Source: JASHPR01 sp963808705
GTDB lineage: Bacteria > Actinomycetota > Actinomycetes > Streptosporangiales > Streptosporangiaceae
Assembly: GCA_963808705.1 (NCBI GenBank)
Contig: CAWEHB010000012.1
Span: forward strand, 1 to 64,000
Direction of reading: 5' to 3'
DNA: 64,000 nucleotides
Numbering within the stretch: the first letter of the stretch is position 1; every line of letters begins with the position of its first letter. Positions 1 to 8,611 of the stretch are shown piece after piece. The notes beneath the pieces are model-generated. The model saw nothing but the letters and a program-made list of their open reading frames with translations, did not search any database and was not told where the DNA came from. A program made the position numbers and the translations under genes.

Positions 1-384
1 GTTCCCCTCAAACCGTGGAGACTTCCTCATAGCGGATTCGTGTAATTTCGCTGTTCCTTCTGACTATCGAACGCCAGTTCATATAGTGCCTGGCGTTCGT
101 TGTACCCATGGGCAAGGGCCCATCGGACGCGCCGCGCTGCTGGGCGGGGGCAGGCTGGGCCTGCCCGTACTTCCTGCCTGAGGGGCCGCAGAGGTCTCCG
201 GGGTCCAGGCCGGCCCGCAGGGCCGTCGCGCCAGCGATGCGCAGCAGCCTGGAGGCCGGAGGGGCGGCCCCGTACCCTCGCGCGGCGCGTCCCCCGGCCT
301 GGCGCGCGGCAGCGTTCTCATCAAAGGTGAGCGGCGGCGAAGCCGCCTCCTTCGTGCCTGGGGCCGCGCAGCGGCCGGCCGCGG

Positions 385-1320
385 TCACGCCGCGTCCTTT
401 CCCGCCGGGGACCGCTCGTAATCCACCGGGGAGAGCATGCCCAGCGCGGAGTGCCGCCGTTCATGGTTGTAGTCCTCGATCCAGGCCGCCACCCCGGCCC
501 GCGCGGCCGCCCTGGTCGGGAACTGCTCGATGCGCCGCAGCTCGAACTCCACCGTGGAGTGCCACGATTCGATGACCGCGTTGTCCAGCGCCGAGCCCGG
601 CCGGCCCATTGACTGGCGGATGCCCAGCCGCTGGCAGGCCATCCGGAACCGGCCCGCGGTGTACTCGCTGCCCTGATCGGTGTGCATGATCACGCCGGGC
701 ACGGCACCGCCGCGCACCGCCACTGCCATGGCCAGCGCGCCGTAGGCCAGGTCGGTGTCGTGGTGCTCGCCGAGGGCGAACCCGAGGATCCGGCGCGAGC
801 CCATGTCCAGCACGCTGTCCAGGTGCAGCTTGCCCTCCCCGGTGGGAATCTCGGTGCCGTCGCCATACCACTTGCGGTTGACGGCGGCCGCGCCGAAGTC
901 CCGCCGGACCAGGTCCGGCGCCCGCCACCGGCCCTTGCCCGGCCGCGTGGTCCCCTTGCGCCTGGCCTTCGGCCGCGCGGCCAGGCCCATCTGGCGCATC
1001 AGGCCCGCGACGGTGTTCTCGCTGACCGTCCAGCCGGCCTCCCGCAGCGCGGCGGTGATCCGCGGTGACCCGTCCTTGCCCTTGCGCCGGGCGAACAGCC
1101 GGGCGATCTCGGCCCCCAGCCGGTCCCGGCGCGCCCGCCGCGCGGTCTGGTCGCCGTCCTTCCATTTATAGAACCAGGACTCCGACATCCCCAGCGCCCG
1201 GCAGCTGACCGCGTGCGGGATGCCGTGATCGGCCCTCTGGGCTGCGATGAACGCGGCCACGGCTACCGGCCCATCGCATCGGAAACCCAAAGGGCCACAC
1301 TGCGTTTGAGCACGTCGCAC
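385..1320 (-). CDS. IS3-family transposase OrfB (DDE integrase core)
   Basis: A 311-residue product with the rve catalytic core. The acidic triad can be seen as GDGTEI, HTDQGSEY and NAVIESWHS. The C-terminal YNHERRHSALGMLSP motif is typical of IS3 OrfB. It overlaps the end of orfA by 58 bp in another frame, so in IS3 elements it is normally made as an OrfAB fusion by ribosomal frameshifting. The reading frame is intact and the element may still be active. Confidence 0.9.
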   Translation of the reverse strand: MRRAQTQCGPLGFRCDGPVAVAAFIAAQRADHGIPHAVSCRALGMSESWFYKWKDGDQTARRARRDRLGAEIARLFARRKGKDGSPRITAALREAGWTVSENTVAGLMRQMGLAARPKARRKGTTRPGKGRWRAPDLVRRDFGAAAVNRKWYGDGTEIPTGEGKLHLDSVLDMGSRRILGFALGEHHDTDLAYGALAMAVAVRGGAVPGVIMHTDQGSEYTAGRFRMACQRLGIRQSMGRPGSALDNAVIESWHSTVEFELRRIEQFPTRAAARAGVAAWIEDYNHERRHSALGMLSPVDYERSPAGKDAA

Positions 1321-1559
1321 CTCATGGCAAGCTCGGCGTTCTCCTTACGCAGCCGGGCCAGCTCGGCCCGCTCATCCTCGCTCAGCGCACCGTCACCCTC
1401 ACCGCGGCGGCGCCGGTCAGCGTCCACCCAGTTGCCCAGGGTCCCGGAGTTGATGCCCAGATCCCGGGCCACCTGCGCGATCGGCTTACCGGTCTCCCGG
1501 ACCAGCCGCACCGCGCCCTCCCTGAAGTCCGCATCGAACTTCCTGCGTGTCTCTCCCAT
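1263..1559 (-). CDS. IS3-family transposase OrfA (HTH protein)
   Basis: A 98-residue protein starting MGETRRKFDADF. It has the helix-turn-helix of IS3 OrfA (AQVARDLGINSGTLGNWV) and a C-terminal leucine-rich stretch (LARLRKENAELAMRC) for dimerisation. A longer upstream frame exists but runs through the terminal repeat and the tRNA remnant. The ATG at 1559 has GGAG a few bases upstream and is preferred. Confidence 0.85.
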   Translation of the reverse strand: MGETRRKFDADFREGAVRLVRETGKPIAQVARDLGINSGTLGNWVDADRRRRGEGDGALSEDERAELARLRKENAELAMRCDVLKRSVALWVSDAMGR

Positions 1560-1643
1560 CGGAGAACTCCTCTCCCTTAAGAGGATCTCTCCACGCTGGG
1601 AGGGGAAACCCAGATCATGCCTGTGACCAGGTCTTTCTGGTGG

Positions 1644-1688
1644 AGCGGGTGACGAGAATCGAACTCGCACTATCAGCTTGGGAAGCTG
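1644..1688 (-). other. tRNA-Gly 3'-half remnant (attachment core)
   Basis: These 45 bp match the discriminator base through the 3' side of the anticodon arm of the intact tRNA-Gly(CCC) at 37763-37833. The 5' half is absent, so it cannot be a working tRNA. It is the kind of scar left when an element integrates at the 3' end of a tRNA gene. A twin repeat begins 82 bp to its right, at 1770. The matching left side is cut off by the IS3 element ending at 1608. Confidence 0.85.
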
Positions 1689-1769
1689 TGCCGTCCTGGC
1701 TTCTACATGGTCTGAGCTGCAAGGAGGCCTGTCCGTGAGTGACCGTGAGAGACCGGTCTTCACCGGGGG

Positions 1770-1783
1770 TAATGGCACGTTAA
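1770..1783. repeat. Left half of a split twin attachment-arm repeat
   Basis: TAATGGCACGT at 1770-1780 has its partner at 5111-5121. Removing the two insertion sequences between them, with their target duplications, restores two units in tandem with an 11-bp period. This is the same arrangement as the uninterrupted pair at 32439-32460. Confidence 0.7.
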
Positions 1784-3531
1784 GGGCTTGTCGATTATTA
1801 ACGCGCTGGTTTGGTCTTGGGCGTGAGCGTGACGCCGTTGGATGAGGCGTATTCGGTGAGGCTGGCCAGTGTGGTGAGCGGGGCGGCGGCGGGCTCGATG
1901 GTGTGTCCGGCCCGGAGGAGCAGCGGCTTGATCTGGCGTTCGGCCGTGCCGATGGTGTTGGCTGAGACGCCGGACAGGTCGGCCAGGACGGCCCGGGGTA
2001 CTGCCAGGCGCTGCCGCATGATGGTGACCAGGGTTTTCTCGGCGAGAGTCATTGCTGCGGGGTGGCCGCCGGCGCGGCGGCGGGTTGCCGGGCCGCCTCG
2101 GGCGAGGTGCATTTCGGCTTCGCGCTGGGCTTGGTAGGGGACGGCCAGCGCGGCGGTGAGCTGGTCCCGGGCGGCGGCTGTCATGCCGGTCAGGGCCGGG
2201 TGCGCCCAGCCGGCGCGCTCGCCCCGGCCGGGTCGCGGCGCCTTCGCGGGCGCCGGTGCTGGCGGCCGGGGGTGCAAGGTGTAGTTCCAGTCGCCGTGCC
2301 ATTCGTGGCGGTGCAGGGGAAGCGCGGCCATCTGCTCGTCGGTGATCTTGGCGCCGGTCGGGCAGGTCCCGGTGTCCAGCTCGGCGCGGACGGTTAGCCC
2401 GGTGCCGGTGGTGGTGGAGGCGATGGCCGCCACGATGACCTCGTGGCTGGTCAGGGGCCGGCCTCGCCAGTTCATGGTGATGTGGGAGAACAGCCGGTGC
2501 TCGATCTTGTTCCATTTGGAGGTGCCGGGCGGGAAGTGGCACGCGGTGATCTGCAGGCCGGCCTGCAGGGCCAGCGCCGTGAGCTCGTGTTTCCAGGCCC
2601 GGGTGCGGCTGCTGTTGGAGCCGCCGGAGTCGGCGGTGATCAGCAGCCGCCGGGCGGCCGGGTAGCAGTCACGGCCCGCGTCGTTCCACCAGCGGCGGAT
2701 CGATTCCACGGCGAAGGCGGCGGTGTCGTGGTCGGTGCCGACGTTCACCCAGCCGGTGTCCGCGGCCAGGTCGTAGACCCCGTACGGGATCGCCTTGCCC
2801 AGCTCGATGTCGGGGAAGTCGTGAACGTTGACCCGGACAGGATCGCCCGCGGGCCGCCATTCCCGGCCGCCGTTGTGGTAATTGCCGACCAGTTCCTTCT
2901 TCTTGGTGTCCACGCTGACCGCCGGCTCTCCCGCATCACGGTGCTCCCGGACCTGCTCGTTGAGGTAACGGAACTGCGCGTCCCGGTCGCGGGCCTGGCC
3001 GCCCTCGATGGTCTTGGCGTTGCCCTGCAGGCTGAAGCCCTCCTCCCGCAGCAGGTCAGCCACCGTGTCAGCGCCGGCCCGGTGGCCCTGCCGGCTCAGC
3101 TCGGCGGACAGGGCGCGCAGCGACTTCGTCGTCCACCGCAGCGGCGACATCGGATCTCCGCGCTCATCGGGCTCGACCAGCGCCAGCAGCGCCGGCCGCA
3201 GCCCGGGATCCAGGTCGGCCAGGCGCTTGCGGCCCCCGCCGGGCTTGCGGGCCCGGCCCAGCGGCTCGGTGCCGGCCTCCAGCTCGCCGGCCCCCAGCGA
3301 CACCGTGGCCTCCCGGACGCCTGCCGCGCGGGCCACCACCCGGATCCCGCCATGCCCGAGAACTCGTGCCTCAGCGCCCATCAGCAGCCGGCGCTGCCGC
3401 TCATCCAGATGCGGGAAGATCGCCCCGAACTTCGCCGCCAGCAGCTCCCCGATTCCCTCGGCCATGCCTTACCGCATACCACAACCCCGGGCGCAAACCA
3501 GGGAACCTACGGGTTATTTATCGACAGACCC
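1784..3531 (-). mobile_element. ISAzo13-type insertion sequence
   Basis: Inverted ends are GGGCTTGTCGATTATTAAC at 1784 and, on the complement from 3531, GGGTCTGTCGATAAATAAC. The direct repeat TAA flanks both ends (1781-1783 and 3532-3534), consistent with a 3-bp target duplication. The target is the middle of an attachment-arm twin repeat. A truncated copy of the same element sits in the same target sequence at 22903. Confidence 0.8.
1798..3465 (-). CDS. ISAzo13-type transposase
   Basis: A 555-residue protein recognised as the transposase of ISAzo13-like elements. An N-terminal HTH region (about 30-80) is followed by a DDE core with VSVDTKKKELVGN, LLITADSGGSNS and GTSKWNKIEHRLFS. The last part (after residue 395) is a Pro/Arg-rich tail with a further HTH-like segment. 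It fills the element almost end to end. The last 150 codons are duplicated identically at 22917-23395. Confidence 0.85.
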   Translation of the reverse strand: MAEGIGELLAAKFGAIFPHLDERQRRLLMGAEARVLGHGGIRVVARAAGVREATVSLGAGELEAGTEPLGRARKPGGGRKRLADLDPGLRPALLALVEPDERGDPMSPLRWTTKSLRALSAELSRQGHRAGADTVADLLREEGFSLQGNAKTIEGGQARDRDAQFRYLNEQVREHRDAGEPAVSVDTKKKELVGNYHNGGREWRPAGDPVRVNVHDFPDIELGKAIPYGVYDLAADTGWVNVGTDHDTAAFAVESIRRWWNDAGRDCYPAARRLLITADSGGSNSSRTRAWKHELTALALQAGLQITACHFPPGTSKWNKIEHRLFSHITMNWRGRPLTSHEVIVAAIASTTTGTGLTVRAELDTGTCPTGAKITDEQMAALPLHRHEWHGDWNYTLHPRPPAPAPAKAPRPGRGERAGWAHPALTGMTAAARDQLTAALAVPYQAQREAEMHLARGGPATRRRAGGHPAAMTLAEKTLVTIMRQRLAVPRAVLADLSGVSANTIGTAERQIKPLLLRAGHTIEPAAAPLTTLASLTEYASSNGVTLTPKTKPAR

Positions 3532-3534
3532 TAA

Positions 3535-5109
3535 TCTTGTCGTTTAACCTGCGGGTTTACGCCGTTTTTCGAGGCTGGGTTCTCTTTTGGTGGTTTTCCC
3601 CACGTCGTGGCGGGGTGCGGGGCGGCGGTTGCGCGATCCTGGCGGGCGGCCGGGGCCGGGCTTGCCAGGTTTTGGCACACCGGCTGGGCAGCCGATGGTC
3701 GCGCGGATGCTCCGAAACCCCCGGCGGACCCGGGCCGGGGTGAGCCGCCCTGGCGGGGCGGGCCGTTCCCAGGGCAGGCGCAGGTCGTCAGCGAGTGGCC
3801 GGGCGAGGCGGAGCTGGGCGTGGACTGCGATGATCAGCCAGGTCCACCGGTCCGCAGCCTCGGGGCTGCGGATTTTCGGGATGGTCCAGCCGAGGACCTG
3901 CTTGAACAGCCGGAAGGTATGTTCAAGATCAAACCGGCGGAGGAACGCCTGCCACAGCCGGTCCACCTCAGCGGGCGGGGCGCCGGTGGCCGAGCACCAC
4001 AGCCACACGGGCTTGGGGTCACGGTCGCCGGGCAGGTGATCGACGTGCAGGCGGATCAGGGTCCCTTCGATGACCGGCAGATCGCCGTGGTGGCCCAGCC
4101 AGGCAGAGCGGTGAGTGAGCCGGGGATGCAGCCGGTCCCAGGCCTGCGCCACTGCGGTGCCGTACCGGGTGGTTGCCGTGGTGGTGGTCACCGGCGGGGC
4201 CGGCCAGGTGCCCGGGTCGGCGAGGGCGAGCTCCCGGCCATGCCGGAGGGGCCGGCCGCGTGTGCCGGGCGCGCGCCCGGGCACCGGGAAATACAGCACA
4301 CGGTCAGAGCGCAGCCGGCCCAGCACCGTCACCGGCAGGTCAGACAGCTGGTAGGCCAGCCGCATGGGGTCATACCCAGCATCGAAGATCACCAGGATGG
4401 GCGGATCCCCCTCGCGCCAATGCCCGGCACCGATCAGCCGGGCGATGACGTCGCGGACCTGCCCGGCGGTCACCTCTGCCTCGTCATCATCGGGGCCCAG
4501 GCGCACCGCATCCAGCACCGCGGTCCACGAGGTGCTGCCCGGCTCCAGCGCGGCGATCACCGAGTACGGCCAGCCCGGGATCATCTGCGCCTGCCCCTTG
4601 CCCCGCCCGTAGACATGGCAGAACAACCGCTGCGGGCTGGTGCCCGCGCCCGGCCGCAGCCAGTTACTCACATCCACTGCCAGCATCAGCCGCCCATCCG
4701 CGGCCCGCGGTAACGGCAGCCCCGCCAGCGACCGCCGCAGCCGGCCGATAGCGATCTCCCCGCAGTTCACCGCGTCATACAGCGCCCCATGCCCGCGCCG
4801 GTGCTCCGCCGCCAGCGACAGCCCCGCCAGGGTCTTCACCGGCCCCTCAGCGCACAGCACCGCGTCGGCCACCTCGAACAGTGCATCCGCCCGCGCGGTG
4901 AAGCACCCATACAGCTCCCAGCGAAAGGCTCCCAGCGCCTCCCGCGCCCCGGCACCCTCCAGTTGCGGCTCGACTCCCGCCGCCAGCCACGCGATACTGA
5001 ACGCCACGGCCACCGCCTGTGTCTTCAAGTTCTTCGCAGGAACCCGAAGATCATCATGCGGTGGCCGTGTCACGTCAAGACCAGCGATCAGCCGAGGTTA
5101 AACGGCAAG
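3535..5109 (-). mobile_element. IS701-type insertion sequence
   Basis: Ends match as CTTGTCGTTTAACCT at the left and CTTGCCGTTTAACCT on the complement from 5109. The direct repeat CTAA flanks it at 3531-3534 and 5110-5113. This fits the YTAR 4-bp target duplication known for IS701. It landed exactly at the right edge of the ISAzo13-type element, so it is the younger insertion. Confidence 0.75.
3544..5073 (-). CDS. IS701-type DDE transposase
   Basis: A 509-residue protein with LAVDVSNWLRP (first Asp), ILVIFDAGYDPMRLAY (second Asp) and DLEHTFRLFKQVLGW (final Glu region), as in transposases of this actinobacterial type. The C-terminus is a basic, Pro-rich tail. The frame is complete and the flanking CTAA duplication is perfect, so the element is probably recent. 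The family label is recognition-based and slightly less sure than the transposase call. Confidence 0.8.
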   Translation of the reverse strand: MTRPPHDDLRVPAKNLKTQAVAVAFSIAWLAAGVEPQLEGAGAREALGAFRWELYGCFTARADALFEVADAVLCAEGPVKTLAGLSLAAEHRRGHGALYDAVNCGEIAIGRLRRSLAGLPLPRAADGRLMLAVDVSNWLRPGAGTSPQRLFCHVYGRGKGQAQMIPGWPYSVIAALEPGSTSWTAVLDAVRLGPDDDEAEVTAGQVRDVIARLIGAGHWREGDPPILVIFDAGYDPMRLAYQLSDLPVTVLGRLRSDRVLYFPVPGRAPGTRGRPLRHGRELALADPGTWPAPPVTTTTATTRYGTAVAQAWDRLHPRLTHRSAWLGHHGDLPVIEGTLIRLHVDHLPGDRDPKPVWLWCSATGAPPAEVDRLWQAFLRRFDLEHTFRLFKQVLGWTIPKIRSPEAADRWTWLIIAVHAQLRLARPLADDLRLPWERPAPPGRLTPARVRRGFRSIRATIGCPAGVPKPGKPGPGRPPGSRNRRPAPRHDVGKTTKREPSLEKRRKPAG

Positions 5110-5198
5110 CTAATGGCACGTCGATCTTGGGTTGGCGGCCAGGCTCAGAGCAGCCGGTATGCCCGCGCTATCGGTCCCGGGCAAAGGCTGGGGAGGCG

Positions 5199-5756
5199 CT
5201 AGAGTACACCGCTGGCGACGGCGATACCGACACCGATCAAGACCAGGCCGCCGATCAGTTCGCCTCGCTCGCCGGTTTTGGCGCCGAGCCGGTTGCCGAG
5301 TTCGAGGCCGATCAGGGACAGGGTAACGCTGACGACGGCAATGACGACCGCGGCCGCGGCCAGGTTGACGTGGAAGGTGCCCAGCGCGAAGCCGACCGCG
5401 AGGTTGTCGATGCTCAGTGCCGCCCCGGTTACCAGCAGCCGCCCAGTCCGCTAGCCAGCTGGCACGGCCGGAACCTGGTCCTGCTGACGGTGCGAACTGC
5501 GGATGGCCTGCACAACGGCGTACAGGCCGGTCACGACCAGCAGCGCGGCGCCGATCCAGTGCGCAGCGTGGCCGAGAGTACTGGCCAGGCTACGGCCCAG
5601 CAGCAGGCCAATGAGCGCCATGCCACCCTCGAACAGCCCGAAGATCACCCCGACCCGCAGCCGGGTGCGTCCATCGATCCCGCTGACGCCGATCCCCACC
5701 GCTGCCGCGAAGTTGGACAGGCCCAGGGACAGGGCTACCAGCAGCAGGGCGAGCAT
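5199..5756 (-). pseudogene. mntP: Manganese efflux pump MntP-like, interrupted by a nonsense codon
   Basis: Reading through one in-frame TAG at 5451 gives 185 residues, the usual MntP length. The first half has LALLLVALSLGLSNFAAAVGIG and LFEGGMALIGLLLG. The second half has the matching LSIDNLAVGFALG repeat, with paired Asp/Asn residues in transmembrane helices, and LIGVGIAVASGVL. The protein would export Mn2+ across the membrane. The amber codon lies in the cytoplasmic loop between the two repeats. Two separately translated halves or a sequencing error cannot be excluded. A tRNA-Arg-type core lies 28 bp upstream, so the native promoter is probably lost. Confidence 0.75.
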
Positions 5757-5783
5757 GCAGTCACGGTACCGATCGCGGGTCGG

Positions 5784-5798
5784 CCTTCTGATCCGTAG
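5784..5798. other. tRNA-Arg(ACG)-type attachment core remnant
   Basis: CCTTCTGATCCGTAG is the complement of a typical actinobacterial tRNA-Arg(ACG) anticodon-arm segment (CTACGGATCAGAAGG). Shorter matches (TCTGATCCGTAG) occur at 10334 and 10622, and a longer one at 13662-13706. It is too short to be a gene. It reads as a scar of an element that used a different tRNA target. Confidence 0.55.
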
Positions 5799-5979
5799 AT
5801 CAATGGAGCATGTCCGGTCAGTGCGTCGGAATCCGTATCCGCTGGTCAGCGTCCTGCCGGGTGTCCGGAATAGACGCCATGGTCCGGCACCGTCCGGTCA
5901 GTCCGTAAGAAAGCTGTGAGAGACACCTGCTCGCCCTCGCGGCGATGGTGTTTATGGAGACCGGGCTGGAAGGGAGGTG

Positions 5980-6843
5980 TTAGCCCCCCTGGCCTGGATC
6001 GTGGTGGTCGTGGGGCAGGCTGTTCTGCTGGGCGCGGGTCGCCTCGTCCGCGCGGGCCGTCTTCGCCCGGGCCGTCTCGTCCGCGCGGGCCGTCTTCGCC
6101 CGGGCCGTCTCATCCGCGCGGGCCGTCGCGTCGTCCGCGCGGGCCCTCCTCGCGCGGGCCGTCTCATCCGAGCGGGCCCTCTCCGAGCGGGTCGCGTCGT
6201 CCGAGCGGGCCCTCTCCGAGCGGGCCGTCTCATCCGCGCGGGCCGTCTTCGCCCGGGCCGTCTCATCCGCGCGGGCCGTCGCGTCGTCCGCGCGGGCGGT
6301 CTTCGCCCGGGCCGTCTCGTCCGAGCGGGCCCTCCTCGCGCGGGCCGTCTCATCCGCGCGGGCCCTCTCCGAGCGGGCCGTCTCATCCGCGCGGGCCGTC
6401 TCCGCGCGGGTCGTCTCATCCGCGTGGGCCGTCTCCGAGCGGGCCGTCTCATCCGCGCGGGCCCTCTCCGAGCGGGCCGTCTCATCCGCGCGGGCCCTCT
6501 CCGAGCGGGCGATCTCGGCTTGGGCACTCTCGCGCTGGCCGATCAGGTCGCGGTCCTGGCTGACGGCTGCCTGTCCGCGGGACTGTTTCAGTTCGCGACG
6601 TGCGGCGCGGCCGCGGCGTGAGGTCCGGCGTGCACCGGCCAGCAGCAGGCCCAGCCCGAGTATGGCGGCCGCCCCGATCACGATGCCGTAGAGGAACAGC
6701 GCGCCGGTGGAACCGGTCACGTGGTAGCCGAACACCGAGAAGCTGTGGGTCAGCGCGTGCCCGCTGCCGACGTTGTTGAACACGCCCGCCACGCCCACGA
6801 CCACCGCGGCGACCAGGATGATGAGGCCGAAAACGACAAACAT
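5980..6843 (-). CDS. Two-helix membrane protein with an 11-residue repeat tail
   Basis: 287 residues. Residues 1-22 and about 45-70 are transmembrane helices. Between them lies a short loop containing FSVFGYHVTGSTG, a pattern I associate with small actinobacterial membrane proteins of unknown function. Residues 71-105 are basic. Residues 106-273 consist of about 14 tandem 11-residue units with consensus ARADETARSER, plus two 7-residue insertions (ARADDAT). Regular charge and Ala at an 11 or 11+7 period predict a long continuous helix or coiled coil facing the cytoplasm. The tail ends in a His/Pro-rich segment. Function is unknown. Confidence 0.7.
   Translation of the reverse strand: MFVVFGLIILVAAVVVGVAGVFNNVGSGHALTHSFSVFGYHVTGSTGALFLYGIVIGAAAILGLGLLLAGARRTSRRGRAARRELKQSRGQAAVSQDRDLIGQRESAQAEIARSERARADETARSERARADETARSETAHADETTRAETARADETARSERARADETARARRARSDETARAKTARADDATARADETARAKTARADETARSERARSDDATRSERARSDETARARRARADDATARADETARAKTARADETARAKTARADEATRAQQNSLPHDHHDPGQGG
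6025..6528 (-). repeat. 33-bp coding tandem repeats
   Basis: About 14 copies of a 33-bp unit encode the 11-residue repeat of the membrane protein, with two 21-bp partial units. There are no unique spacers, so it is not a CRISPR array. Copies differ at a few positions, mainly the SER, AKT or ARR end of each unit. Confidence 0.9.
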
Positions 6844-7424
6844 GACACTCTCCGAATATTCGCCGTATACCCAGTCAACTCGGAGTTGGAATCAAGTCAA
6901 ACCGGGCCCGTACGTGGCCGGGCTCGATCCACGGTACGCCTCGCTCAGCCATCCGCCATTGTCCACGGCGGTCATAGGTCGTTCGTCCGGTTGGCTCCCA
7001 AGTTGGCTCCCGCGGGCTCCTGGCTCTCGCCTGAGCTACTGCTTAGAAGGCGGTCTCGGCCACTGCTCTGGCCAGTGCCGTGGCTGGTCAGCGGCAGGAA
7101 GGATGTGCCCCTCATTGGCCGTGAGTTGCCCTGGTCGCCGACCCCATCGGGCACGTATCGGGCACACGGCTCCGGAGGCCGCCGCCGCGATCTGGCGAAT
7201 CTGTGCTGGTGACCTGCCCGGACACCCTCGGCGCCCACCTCCATCGTCACGATCGTTCCGCGTATGTTCCGGATCATGGCGCAGGCCTGGAAGTCGCACT
7301 ATCAGCTTGGAATCTGATGGGTTCGGGGCTGCTATGAGGCCTGAGCAGGCAGTCCTCGTATCCGCTGGTGACCCTGGCGCACCTCTGAGGACCGAGGCTG
7401 CTGGCACGTTAATGGGACGGTGAT
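6844..7424. other. Non-coding attachment-site debris
   Basis: No convincing gene. It holds a twin repeat GGGCACG at 7149 and 7160 (11 bp apart), a damaged tRNA-Gly fragment at 7294-7312 (one base lost in the anticodon-loop part), and a degenerate pair at 7402-7419 (TGGCACG, then TGGGACG). The order twin, core, twin matches the better-preserved site at 32214-32460. Confidence 0.6.
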
Positions 7425-8047
7425 CTACACGCCAGGGTGCTCGATGTCCACCGGCGGCAGGTCCTGCACCTGCTGCTTGGTGATGCTGAGCCAGATACCG
7501 TCATCGACACGCGTCACGGCGCCGATCGGGATGGCCACTTCCTTGCGGCCCCACAAATGGCCCTCCCGCAGGAGCACGTGGGTCACGTCGTGGCTCGCAG
7601 GGTCGATGACGAACCCCTGGACCTGCCCGATGTGGCCGTCGGTGGCATGGACGTACTCTCCGGGCGCACCTCAACCTCTCCCAGCGGAACCGAGTCCTCG
7701 GTGAGGTACTGCCGTCCGCCCATACCCAATGCGGGATCCGCCACGCGGCGAGTTCTTTGGTAGGTCCTCAGTTCCGGCGCACGGTCTTCCACAATTTGCT
7801 GCGTCTCCTCGGCGGGATCAAGCTTCTCGAACTCCGCCTTGGTGCACCGGAGCCGGATCTCGCCCGTGCTGGTGTCGACTAGGCCGACAGGAACAAGCCG
7901 GCCGTGCCCGCGCCGGTGCTTCGGCTCGACCACCAGATGGGTGACCGCCCGGGCGGCCGGGTCGACGATCACGCGGCTTACCTTGCCGCAGGCCCCATCG
8001 GTACAGCTGGCGTCGGCCCCGATCGTGAATGGCGTCGTTCCTGCCAT
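7425..8047 (-). pseudogene. Two-domain PRC-barrel protein, frameshifted
   Basis: From the ATG at 8047 the product has a PRC-barrel-like first domain (VSRVIVDPAARAVTHLVVEP, then LVPVGLVD). Near 7665 the frame shifts. In the next frame a second PRC-barrel follows (GEYVHATDGHIGQVQGFVI, THVLLREGHLWGRKEVAIPI) and ends at 7425. PRC-barrel proteins are small soluble or surface-linked adaptor domains; no specific role can be read here. One indel separates the frames, so either decay or a sequencing error is possible. A degenerate twin repeat ends 5 bp beyond the stop. Confidence 0.7.
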
Positions 8048-8199
8048 GGCCGCCTCCTCGCTTCCCTGGACTGTAGCGCGAACCCGGCCAGCTGCAGTGC
8101 CTTCGAGCTGCCCGGCTGCGAGGACCCGCATGCTCCCTATCGTGCGCTCTGCAAGATGGCAGGGGACGGGTCAGCCGCTCCGCGACCAGTGATCGCTTC

Positions 8200-8611
8200 C
8201 TTATCAGTCTCTGGGTCTTGGCGGCGTGGGGTTCCCGCGAAACGTGGGCTACTGGCCGGGTGCGGGTGGTCACGGGCCGGCGTGTGCGGCGGTGGGTGTG
8301 CTGCCCGTGCGCCGGCCGGCGCCGTGACCGGTTCCAGGGTGGCGAGGATGCGCCCGGTGTCCAGTCGGGTTGCCGCCGCCGGATTGGGTAACGGGGCGGC
8401 GGCCAGGCCCGCTGCCGGGCAGGATCGCTTCGTGCTGCCCGTGACGCCGTTCACATATTGGTGCCTCGTGCCCCGGTTATCAGTCCGGCGCTGGGGGCGT
8501 TCCTGCGGGCTGGGTACTGTCGCTTCGAGCACGCCGATCAGATTCGGTTTCCCCTGCGTCGCCCCCCGGGCAGCTTCCGGCTGGTTCACGATCAAGGGAA
8601 GCGAGGCGGCG
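8200..8611 (+). ncRNA. Candidate bridge (guide) RNA region of the IS110 element
   Basis: Established knowledge: IS110 elements transcribe a structured guide RNA from the non-coding stretch upstream of the transposase. Here this 400-bp stretch is gene-free, GC-rich and contains a repeated CTGCCCGTG (near 8300 and 8437) and several short inverted repeats. I could not derive the target- and donor-binding loops by eye, so this is a placement by context only. Confidence 0.3.

Larger units (their letters stand above)
1..1608 (-). mobile_element. IS3-family insertion sequence
   Basis: The two ends form imperfect inverted repeats. Position 1 reads GTTCCCCTC, then CGTGGAGA and TCCTC. The complement of about 1609 to 1580 reads GTTTCCCCTC, then CGTGGAGA and TCCTC. 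Inside are overlapping orfA and orfB transposase genes in the IS3 arrangement. About 384 bp between the orfB stop and the left end carry no gene, which is long for this family. The left flank is outside the window, so the target duplication cannot be seen. A separate copy of the first 314 bp lies inverted at 24238-24551. Confidence 0.8.

Noticed and set aside
1..384. A 126-residue minus-strand frame at the left edge
   Set aside because: It lies in the non-coding tail of the IS3 element, is low-complexity, and its copy at 24238 is joined to unrelated sequence.
2443..3534. 363-residue plus-strand frame opposite the ISAzo13 transposase
   Set aside because: Antisense of a recognised transposase in GC-rich DNA; no motif of its own.
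6025..6528. CRISPR-like array
   Set aside because: The 33-bp units are head to tail without unique spacers and encode a regular 11-residue peptide.
5916..6621. Two plus-strand open frames rich in Pro/Ser/Gly or Ala/Gly/Arg
   Set aside because: They are shadows of the 33-bp repeats in the minus-strand membrane protein. That frame has membrane helices and a sensible domain order; the plus-strand ones do not.
7904..8611. Upstream part of the 813-residue frame before the IS110 transposase
   Set aside because: It runs through the PRC-barrel gene on the other strand and the IS110 left end; the transposase motifs start only after the ATG at 8612.
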